Shown here piece after piece: positions 1 to 5,959 of a DNA stretch of 9,154 nt. The notes below the pieces were generated by a model, which was not told the origin of the DNA, made no database searches, and saw nothing but the letters and a program-made list of their open reading frames with translations. This DNA comes from Verrucomicrobiota bacterium (GTDB taxonomy: Bacteria; Verrucomicrobiota; Verrucomicrobiia; Verrucomicrobiales; Verrucomicrobiaceae), in contig JAIOQF010000091.1 of NCBI GenBank assembly GCA_021413535.1, forward strand, positions 1 through 9,154, given 5' to 3'. The translations under genes and the position numbers were made by a program. How positions within the stretch are numbered: the stretch's first letter is position 1; each line of letters opens with the position of its first letter.

Positions 1-1992
1 CCCACCTTCACCGGCACCGTCGCCGCGGCGACCACCAACCTCAGCGGCACGCTCACGCTGGCAGCAGGCACCACCTCGCTCGCGCCGCTCAAGCTGCAGA
101 CCGGTGTGAATCTCACCACACCAGTGTTTGGCGCGGTCGAGTTCGACGGCACCAATGTCTTCGTCACCAACAACAGCGGCACGCCCACGCGCAAGACCCT
201 GGCCTTCACCGACAGCACGATCAGCGCCGCGCAAATCGCGAACGGCTCCATCACTTCGACGATGCTGGCGCCGAACGCCGTGCAATCTGGAAACATCGCC
301 GCTGGTGCCGTGGGCAGCAGCCAGCTGGCCTCCGGTCTCACCCTCGGCGGCACGACCACGGGGACGTTCAGCGGGCCTCTCACCGGCAACGTGACTGGCA
401 GTGCCGCCAGCTTCACCGGCAGCCTGGCGGGCAATGTCACCGGCACGCAGGGTGCGACCATCGTCGCCACCGTTGGCGGAGTCACGGCAGCCAATGTAGC
501 CAGCGGCGCTAATCTTGCCAATGCGGCCACCAATGCGAATACCGCAAGCACCATCGTGAAGCGCGATGGCAGCGGGGACTTCAGCGCCAACACCATCGCC
601 CTTTTGGGTAACCTGGCCCTGCCCGCTACCACCAGTTCCGGAACCGGGGTGATCACCCAGAACGGCAGCCGTCTGATCCACACGTTTGGGGGGAGCAACA
701 ACTTTTTTGCCGGAACCAATGCAGGGAATTTCATCATGACGGGCACCAACACGAGCGGCTCCAACGCGCTCAACTCCAACACCACGGGCTACTCCAACAC
801 CGCCAGCGGCTACAACGCGCTCTACTCTAACACCACGGGCTACTCCAACACCGCGAGCGGCTCCGTAGCGCTCGTCTCCAACACAACGGGCGTCGCCAAC
901 ACCGCCAGCGGCTTCACCGCGCTCTACAACAACACCACGGGCAGCAACAACACCGCGAGCGGCCACTATGCGCTCTGGCTAAACACCACGGGCAGCAACA
1001 ACATTGCCCTCGGGGAAGGCGCAGGCGGTAAACTCACCACCGGCAACAACAACATCGCCATCGGTCATGATGGCGTGGCTGGGGAGTCGAACACCATCCG
1101 CATCGGCGACGGCTCGACCCAGACGGCCACCTTTCTCACGGGCAACGTCGCCATCGGCACCAGCTCCACCCCCACTCAGGCCAGGCTCGTCATCAGCGGC
1201 GGCACCACCCTCGGGGCGGCGGGTAGCGTCCCGCAGTTCGGCTACTTCTCCACCACCGGCGCCACCACCACGACCTATGACGGCGGCGGCACCATCTCCC
1301 TCCTCGCCACCCACCAAATCCGCGCCGGCGACTTCTGCGCCATGTCGGATGCGCGCATGAAAAACATCATCCACCGCTCCGACGCAGCCGCAGACCTCGA
1401 CACCCTCCGTGGCATCGAGATCACCGACTACACCCACAAGGACACCGTCTCCAAAGGTGGTCGGTCCGTGAAAAAAGTCATTGCACAGCAAGTCGAGAAA
1501 GTCTTCCCCCAGGCCGTCACCAAAGCCATCGATACCATCCCCGACATCTACAAGAAGGCCGGGTTCAAAGACGGCTGGGTCCACCTCGCCACCGACCTGA
1601 AAGCAGGCGAGCGCGTGAAGCTCCTCGATGAAAAGACCGAGGGCATTTACGAAGTCCTCGAAGTCCGCAAGGACGCCTTCCGCACCGCCTTCCAGCCCGG
1701 CGGCGACCAGGTCTTCGTCTATGGCCGCGAGGTGAAGGACTTCCGCGCCGTGGATTACGACGCCATCGCCATGCTGAACGTCTCCGCCACGCAAGAACTC
1801 GCGCGGAAGCTGGCGACCGCCGAGAAGGACAACGCCGCGATGAAGCAGCGCCTCGCCGAACTTGAAGCGAAGGACAAGGAACGCGAGGCGCGGGAGAAAG
1901 CCCTCGCCGAGCGATTGGTGAAGCTGGAGCAGTTCGTGCCCAAAGCACCGGAGAAGGACGCAAAGACGGCGGTCATCAAAAAAGGAGAATAA
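1..1992 (+). CDS. Tail-fibre-like surface protein with C-terminal peptidase S74 (intramolecular chaperone) domain; 5' end outside window
   Basis: The reading frame is open from base 1, so the protein begins upstream; the GTG at 106 is only an internal valine. The first 220 or so residues are Gly/Ala/Thr/Asn-rich, with fibre-like motifs such as LTGNVTG and VKRDGSGDFSANTI. Next come five 17-residue repeats (766-1020) resembling YadA-head-type beta-roll repeats, then GNNNIAIG/GDGSTQT segments. The C-terminal 215 residues (from 1345) match the S74 chaperone family: SDARMK holds the Ser (1345) and Lys (1360) five residues apart, as in the self-cleavage dyad of phage endosialidase chaperones, followed by LRGIEITDYTHK, VIAQQVEKVFP and VDYDAIAMLN. 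An additional stretch of about 72 residues (1531-1746) separates the last two motifs. The end (about 1780-1950) is heptad-rich and charged, likely a trimeric coiled coil. By family knowledge, this domain trimerises the fibre and then cuts itself off before the Ser. A cell-surface stalk or adhesin is more likely than a phage fibre, since no phage genes are near; that is inference. Confidence 0.88.
   Translation, partial: PTFTGTVAAATTNLSGTLTLAAGTTSLAPLKLQTGVNLTTPVFGAVEFDGTNVFVTNNSGTPTRKTLAFTDSTISAAQIANGSITSTMLAPNAVQSGNIAAGAVGSSQLASGLTLGGTTTGTFSGPLTGNVTGSAASFTGSLAGNVTGTQGATIVATVGGVTAANVASGANLANAATNANTASTIVKRDGSGDFSANTIALLGNLALPATTSSGTGVITQNGSRLIHTFGGSNNFFAGTNAGNFIMTGTNTSGSNALNSNTTGYSNTASGYNALYSNTTGYSNTASGSVALVSNTTGVANTASGFTALYNNTTGSNNTASGHYALWLNTTGSNNIALGEGAGGKLTTGNNNIAIGHDGVAGESNTIRIGDGSTQTATFLTGNVAIGTSSTPTQARLVISGGTTLGAAGSVPQFGYFSTTGATTTTYDGGGTISLLATHQIRAGDFCAMSDARMKNIIHRSDAAADLDTLRGIEITDYTHKDTVSKGGRSVKKVIAQQVEKVFPQAVTKAIDTIPDIYKKAGFKDGWVHLATDLKAGERVKLLDEKTEGIYEVLEVRKDAFRTAFQPGGDQVFVYGREVKDFRAVDYDAIAMLNVSATQELARKLATAEKDNAAMKQRLAELEAKDKEREAREKALAERLVKLEQFVPKAPEKDAKTAVIKKGE
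766..1020 (+). repeat. Five in-frame tandem 51-bp repeats (17-residue units)
   Basis: Units start at 766, 817, 868, 919 and 970, each opening with an Ala-Leu codon pair (gcgctc). The protein consensus is A-L-x-x-N-T-T-G-x-x-N-T-A-S-G-x-x. The fifth unit drifts (IALGEG in place of TASGxx) and leads into GNNNIAIG repeats. Units 1 and 2 are most alike, while the variable positions (x) differ among all units. The Asn/Thr/Gly/Ser-rich pattern is typical of stacked beta-roll or left-handed beta-helix repeats of bacterial surface fibres. Unit number could change by slippage or recombination. Confidence 0.85.
1981..1987 (+). promoter_or_regulatory. Ribosome binding site AAAGGAG for the gene at 1997
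   Basis: AAAGGAG overlaps the last codons of the S74 gene and lies 9 bases before the ATG at 1997. It is the best Shine-Dalgarno match in the window. It fixes the start of the following gene and, with the 4-base spacing, suggests translation coupled to the S74 gene in one operon. Confidence 0.7.
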
Positions 1993-1996
1993 AAAG

Positions 1997-2814
1997 ATGA
2001 AACGACGACTCACCCAAGGGAGCGCGGACACTCCTGTCCGCTTCATTCGACTGCGCGGCATCGCCGCCGTTCTCAAGAGGGCGGGCAAGAGTGCCCGCGC
2101 TCCCTTTATTGCAGCGCTGGCTTTCGCCGTGCACCTCCACGCCGACCCGCGCAGCAGCACCAGCTATAACGTAGCCACCGACACCGCCGACTCCGGTGGG
2201 GCCCGCACGGCGTGCAGTTGCTGGATGACGCCACGACCATCGCGCTGGCGGCCAACACGATCGCCTGGAGCGTGCAGAGTGGTCCCATCACCGGCATCAG
2301 CGGCGGCGGACTCGCCACCGCAGGCACGGTGTATCAGGACAGCGCCGCCACCGTGCAGGGTTCCTTCGCCGGAAGCAGCGGCAGCTTGAACCTGACCGTG
2401 ATCAATGTGAGCAACGATGATCTGCCCGGCTACAGCGGCGACGGGCTCGACGACGCATGGCAGGTGCAATACTTCGGCCTGAACAATCCGAATGCAGCGC
2501 CGAGTTACGTGAGTGACGGCAGCGGTTTGACCAATTTTTTCAAATACACTGCCGGCCTCATCCCGAATAATGCGGCCTCCACCTTCACTCAGACCGTTGC
2601 CCCCGTCGTCGGTCAGTCAGCGCAGAAGAAAGTCATCATCAATCCTATCGTGGCTGGTCGCGTCTACACCGTGCAATACAGTCTCGATCTCAGCGCCGGA
2701 AGCTGGCAGACCCTGACCAATGCCACGCAAAGCGATGTCGGCAACGTGCGCACCGTGACCGATCTGAGTGCCGGAACGCGCAAGTTCTATCGGGTGCAGG
2801 TGACCAAGCAGTGA
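1997..2814 (+). pseudogene. Broken gene for an exported Ig-like/TSP3-like protein (repeat insertion plus out-of-frame internal junction)
   Basis: From the ATG at 1997 the frame reads MKRRLT, then about 30 residues encoded by a hairpin repeat, then FIAALAFAVHLHA (a signal-peptide core and AxA-like cleavage end), then SSTSYNVATDTADSGGART. That last motif usually opens mature proteins of this verrucomicrobial type. After about 2210 this frame turns to low-complexity sequence and stops at 2389. The family sequence resumes in another frame from about 2212 with QLLDDATTIALAANTIAWSV (Ig-like strand), then GYSGDGLDDAWQVQYFGLNN (TSP3/dockerin-like Asp pattern), then VAGRVYTVQYSLDLSAGSWQ and KFYRVQVTKQ to the stop at 2812-2814. 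From remembered relatives, roughly 65-75 residues between DSGG.RT and QLLDD are missing, and the net loss is 3n+1 bases. Re-initiation at GTG 2212 could give a 200-residue piece lacking a signal peptide, but no good ribosome site precedes it. A sequencing or assembly error is the main alternative. Confidence 0.7.
2016..2106 (+). repeat. REP-like paired-hairpin repeat inside a coding sequence
   Basis: The arms at 2016-2041 and 2081-2106 are reverse complements with 3 mismatches in 26 bases. Each arm also folds alone into a perfect 7-bp stem with a 4-base loop: GCGGACA-CTCC-TGTCCGC at 2024-2041 and GCGGGCA-AGAG-TGCCCGC at 2081-2098. Two of the three arm differences preserve pairing within each hairpin (A:T in one stem, G:C in the other) and the third is in the loop. 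The layout resembles REP/BIME elements or small MITEs, and I recall similar sequence dispersed through Verrucomicrobiota genomes. Here it is read in frame as part of the signal-peptide region of the gene at 1997. Removing 2015-2104 (90 bases) would leave MKRRLT joined to FIAALAF, a normal signal peptide. No intact second copy was seen in the window. Confidence 0.8.
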
Positions 2815-2849
2815 GTTGCGCTTGTCGCGTGGTGAATGCGGGGGAGTAA

Positions 2850-2861
2850 ATCAAGCTTGAT
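2850..2861. repeat. Perfect 12-bp palindrome upstream of the metal-binding lipoprotein gene
   Basis: ATCAAGCTTGAT is a perfect palindrome about 35 bases before the GTG at 2896, in the 81-base gap after the broken gene. Its position would suit a repressor operator such as a metal-responsive one, but it does not match a Zur or Fur consensus that I recognise. A 12-base palindrome can also arise by chance. Confidence 0.3.
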
Positions 2862-2895
2862 CTGGGATCGTGTGGATCCATTCTAGCTTAACCCA

Positions 2896-3825
2896 GTGAA
2901 AACGACCATCCTCCGACTGGCGGGCATTAGCGCTCTCATTGTTCTAACTTGCTCTTGTGAGAAGCAATCCGAGACGATGCCCAATCAGATTGCCAAATCC
3001 GCTCTGCTTCGGGTTTTCGCCGCCAACTACCCGCTGGCATACATGGTTCAACGAATCGGCGGACATGAAGTTGAGGTGATCTTCGACGTGCCGCAAGACA
3101 CTGATCCCGCGTTCTGGAAGCCATCGGACGCACAGATCACGGCACTTCAAGAAGCGGATCTAATCGTGATGAACGGGGCTGCTTATTCAAAGTGGGCTGA
3201 GAAAGTAACGCTGCCAGAGTCGAAGCTGGTGGACACCTCGGCATCGTTCCGGGACAAATTCATCGTGGTGAAAAGCACGATGACCCACAGCCACGGCAAG
3301 CAGGGCGAGCACTCTCATGACGGCACGGCGTTCACGACCTGGCTGGATTTCCAGCAGGCCATCGCCCAGGCAGATGCGATATGCGATGCGCTGAAACAAT
3401 CGAAGCCGGAGAGTGTCGAGCATTTTGCGCTTAACTTTGATGATCTGAACAAGGATCTGCTCGCACTCGACACGCGGATGGTCGCAGTCGGAAAGAAGCT
3501 GGCGCATCAGCCCGTCGTTGCCTCGCATCCGGTTTATCAGTATTGGGCGAGACGTTACGGCATCAACATTGAAGCTGTGCTCTGTGAGCCGGAGGAAGTT
3601 CCGGCTGATGCCCAGTTGGAAGACTTGAAAAAAATTCTGGCCACGCATCCGGCGAAATGGATGGTGTGGGAGGGTGATCCGGCCAAAGAATCGGTGGCAA
3701 AGATCAAGAGGCTAGGGCTCGATAGCGTGGTGTTCGATCCCTGCGCGAACAGGCCAGACAAGGGTGATTTTCTCAGTGTGATGAAGGAGAATGTGGCCGC
3801 GATGGAGCGGATGTTTGAGCGTTGA
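2896..3825 (+). CDS. Zinc/manganese-type ABC transporter substrate-binding lipoprotein (ZnuA/cluster A-I family)
   Basis: This 309-residue protein should capture a divalent metal outside the inner membrane and deliver it to an ABC permease. A short hydrophobic leader (residues 5-18) ends in L-T-C-S-C, so C21 or C19 is the likely lipidated cysteine. This supports the GTG start at 2896; the frame has a stop at 2884 just upstream and no clear ribosome site. Family features seen: ANYPLAYMVQRIGG (43-56), EADLIVMNG (86-94), a His-rich loop HSHGKQGEHSHDG (131-143), TTWLDFQQAIAQA (148-159), ASHPVYQYWARRYG (209-222) with metal-ligand candidate H211, and VVFDPC (278-283) with ligand candidate D281. The usual first His ligand (in a DPHxxEP-like motif) is missing: the aligned segment is DTDPAFWKPSD (68-78), with Ala72 at the His position. 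This may define a subfamily using other ligands. No permease or ATPase gene follows in the window, so the partners are elsewhere. Zinc is inferred from the family and the His loop only. Confidence 0.85.
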   Translation: MKTTILRLAGISALIVLTCSCEKQSETMPNQIAKSALLRVFAANYPLAYMVQRIGGHEVEVIFDVPQDTDPAFWKPSDAQITALQEADLIVMNGAAYSKWAEKVTLPESKLVDTSASFRDKFIVVKSTMTHSHGKQGEHSHDGTAFTTWLDFQQAIAQADAICDALKQSKPESVEHFALNFDDLNKDLLALDTRMVAVGKKLAHQPVVASHPVYQYWARRYGINIEAVLCEPEEVPADAQLEDLKKILATHPAKWMVWEGDPAKESVAKIKRLGLDSVVFDPCANRPDKGDFLSVMKENVAAMERMFER

Positions 3826-4026
3826 GGTGTGCATGGCTGCACAGAAGAATGGAATGCCTGCTCTGTGACTGTCGAAAACTTCCCGTTGGTTCCACGCACT
3901 TCTGGACTGGGCAATATCCTTGATGGATCAGCGCTGTGATGAAAACACCTTGCTCCAGTCCGCGTCACATATTCGCACTCTGATATTTTTCTGGTCAATG
4001 CGCCAGAGGAAGCCTATAAAACAGCC

Positions 4027-4380
4027 ATGCAACTGCTGTCAATTTCACTGCAAGCCCTGGTGGCCGCATCCGTGTTCTTTGTGTGGGTGGTGCGCTACGA
4101 CAACATCATTCAGGAATTCAAGAATTTCGGTCTCTCTGACGGGTTGCGCGATTTGGTTGGCATTTTAAAATTGACCTTCTCCCTGTTGTTGCTGATCGGG
4201 ATTGAGCGATTGCCGCTGGCGGTGGCAGGCAGTCTGGGCATGAGCCTTTTGATGGCCTGCGCGGTTGCCACGCACTTGCGGGTGAAGAGCCAGTTCTTCA
4301 AGATGCTTCCTTCTCTGTCTCTGCTGGTCATTTCAATCGTGATTGCGCTGATCAACTACAGGCTTCTCAAGGCTTCGTGA
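4027..4380 (+). CDS. DoxX-like small integral membrane protein
   Basis: This 117-residue protein has four likely membrane segments: about 5-23, 43-60, 63-83 and 94-112. The stretch EFKNFGLSDGLRDLVGILKL (30-49) and the following ATHLRV (81-86) fit the DoxX-like family (DoxX_2 type), whose biochemical role is poorly defined. An AGAGGA at 4005-4010 is a ribosome-site candidate but sits about 16 bases from the ATG. The frame stays open upstream without a better start. The gene is 37 bases before the photolyase gene at 4418 on the same strand, so the two may be cotranscribed. The 201 bases before it (3826-4026) hold no gene or clear promoter that I can support. Family assignment is from remembered motifs. 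Confidence 0.72.
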   Translation: MQLLSISLQALVAASVFFVWVVRYDNIIQEFKNFGLSDGLRDLVGILKLTFSLLLLIGIERLPLAVAGSLGMSLLMACAVATHLRVKSQFFKMLPSLSLLVISIVIALINYRLLKAS

Positions 4381-4417
4381 CAAAACGAGCCGCGATCAGA
4401 TCCATGATTCAGAAGCG

Positions 4418-5892
4418 ATGAAGCACGGGTCGGATCTAAGAAATCTGGTGCTGGTTTTCGGAGACCAGCTCAACGAAAATTCTGCCGCCTTCGACGGATT
4501 CGATCCGCGCATGGATGCGGTCTGGATGGCTGAGGTCGCGCACGAGTCGGAAAAGGTTTGGGTGGCGAAACCGCGCATCGCCATCTTTCTGGCGGCGATG
4601 CGACATTTCCGCGAGGTGCTGAAGGCGCGAAAATGGCCCGTGCATTATCGCGAGTTATTGGGGGAGAAAGCCTGTCAGCGCGGTGGCGGTGGAAGAGAGA
4701 AGGTGTCTGCAGGCGATACTTTCACTGAGGCGCTGCGAGAATCTCTGGGCCGGATCAAGCCCAAGCATGTCATCATGGTGGAGCCTGGGGAATGGAGCGT
4801 TCGGGAGGAAATCCGCGCCGCCGTTGCCGCTGCCGGTTTGACGCTGGAAACTCGCGAGGACCGGCACTTTCTCTGCTCGCGTGCCCAGTTCTCGGCTCAT
4901 GCTGAGGGCCGCAAACAGCTTCGCATGGAATACTTTTATCGCGAAATGCGGCAACGTCATGATGTGCTGATGGCCAAAGGAAAGCCCGAGGGTGGTGCGT
5001 GGAATTTCGACAGTGAAAACCGGAAGAGCTTTGGCAAAGGCGGCCCGCCGCTACGGGCGGCGCCACGGAGGTTCCCGCCGGACGCGCTGACGAAAGAAGT
5101 GATCGCATTGGTGAACGCCCGTTTTGCCAGTCATCCTGGAAGCTTGGCGGATTTTGACTGGCCGGTTACTGCAGCAGATGCGGAGCTGGCACTGGAAGAT
5201 TTCATGGCCCACAGACTGGCGGAATTTGGCGATTGGCAGGATGCGATGTGGACGGCTGAGCCGGCTGGCGCGAATACGTTCGCGGCATCTACTGGCATTT
5301 TATGCCCGGCTATGCTGACATGAACGCACTGGGCGCCGGACAACCGCTGCCTGCGTTTTACTGGACGGGCGATACGGAGATGGCCTGCCTGCGCGATGCC
5401 CTCGGGCAGACACTCAGGCTCGGGTATGCGCACCACATTCAGCGGTTGATGGTCACGGGACTTTTTGCCCTGATGCTGGGCGTGCGACCACGCGAAGTGC
5501 ACGAGTGGTATCTCGCCGTCTATGTGGATGCTGTGGAGTGGGTCGAACTGCCTAACACGCTTGGGATGTCGCAGCACGGCGATGGCGGATTGATGGCCAG
5601 CAAGCCTTACATCGCCACCGGCAAATATATCCAGCGCATGTCGAACTACTGCGCTGGCTGCCGGTTTGACCCCGCTGAAGCCACCGGGCCCAAGGCGTGC
5701 CCGTTCACCACGCTCTACTGGGATTTCCTTTTGCAACACGAGCCGATGCTGCGCAAAAACCAGCGCATGGCAATGCAGGTGCGGAATCTGGCCCGGCTCG
5801 ACACCGCGCGACGCGAGGCCATTCAGGCGCAGGCGGCTCAAATTCGACAGCAATTGGCATCAGGGAAAGCGACCCGGGAGTCGAACCAATGA
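4418..5892 (+). pseudogene. Broken [4Fe-4S] photolyase / cryptochrome-related protein (PhrB/DPRP family), out-of-frame internal junction
   Basis: The first frame (4418 to about 5263) carries the family's N-terminal antenna domain: LVLVFGDQL (10-18), PRIAIFLAAMRHF (52-64), VEPGEWSVREE (121-131), RMEYFYREMRQ (169-179), GGAWNFDSENRK (192-203) and LAEFGDWQDAMWTAEP (267-282). The remaining family sequence lies in another frame from about 5263: GWREYVRGIYWHFMPGYAD, then PAFYWTGDTEMACLRDAL, YAHHIQRLMVTG, WVELPNTLGMS, NYCAGC and KACPF, ending at 5890-5892. The four cysteines expected to bind a [4Fe-4S] cluster are all present (codons 5386, 5650, 5659, 5698). Compared with the remembered Agrobacterium PhrB sequence, about 47 residues of the FAD-binding helical region (the NHSLLS to EGFIRQI part) are absent at the junction, and the net loss is 3n+1 bases. 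Members repair (6-4) photoproducts using FAD and a lumazine antenna. As written, no full-length enzyme can form; an assembly or sequencing deletion is the alternative. Confidence 0.8.
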
Positions 5893-5914
5893 ATCATGAG
5901 AGCTTTCATAAATC

Positions 5915-5933
5915 CGCCGCGTTCATGGCGGCG
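5915..5933. terminator. Possible bidirectional terminator hairpin between convergent photolyase genes
   Basis: CGCCGC at 5915-5920 pairs with GCGGCG at 5928-5933 across a 7-base loop, in the 67-base gap between convergent genes. The flanks are moderately AT-rich (TGTTTGG after it on plus; ATTTATG after it on minus) but lack a long T run, so efficiency is doubtful. Confidence 0.4.
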
Positions 5934-5941
5934 TGTTTGGA

Positions 5942-5956
5942 TTGAAATGATTTCAA
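5942..5956. repeat. Perfect 7+1+7 AT-rich inverted repeat
   Basis: TTGAAAT-G-ATTTCAA is a perfect inverted repeat with a one-base centre, just after the end of the minus-strand photolyase gene. A stem with a single-base loop is not a good RNA terminator, so a protein-binding site or chance are the remaining readings. Confidence 0.3.
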
Positions 5957-5959
5957 GCT

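Noticed and set aside
1..1992. Prophage tail-fibre gene
   Set aside because: S74 domains occur in phage fibres, but no phage structural, lysis or integration genes are nearby, and the exported Ig-like partner suggests a cellular surface system.
979..2160. Long open frame on the minus strand opposite the S74 gene
   Set aside because: Antisense shadow of a GC-rich coding sequence; its translation has no recognisable motifs, while the plus strand has clear family signatures throughout.
3828..3843. TGTGCA-TGGC-TGCACA hairpin just after the lipoprotein gene, as a terminator
   Set aside because: The 6-bp stem is weak and is followed by GAAGAATGG, with no T run.
3920..4168. Open frame overlapping the start of the DoxX-like gene
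   Set aside because: Cys/Trp/His-rich translation with no family look; it overlaps the better-supported membrane-protein frame.
5871..5887. tRNA-like T-arm on the minus strand (GGTTCGACTCCCGGG)
   Set aside because: Only two T-stem pairs form and no anticodon arm or acceptor stem fits upstream. It lies in the coding end of the photolyase gene, so it is neither a functional tRNA nor a supported attachment-site remnant.
5302..5892. Separate 196-residue gene starting at ATG 5302
   Set aside because: Family sequence (GWREYVRGIYWHF) is already present in this frame upstream of the ATG, so the ATG is an internal Met of a broken photolyase, not a gene start.
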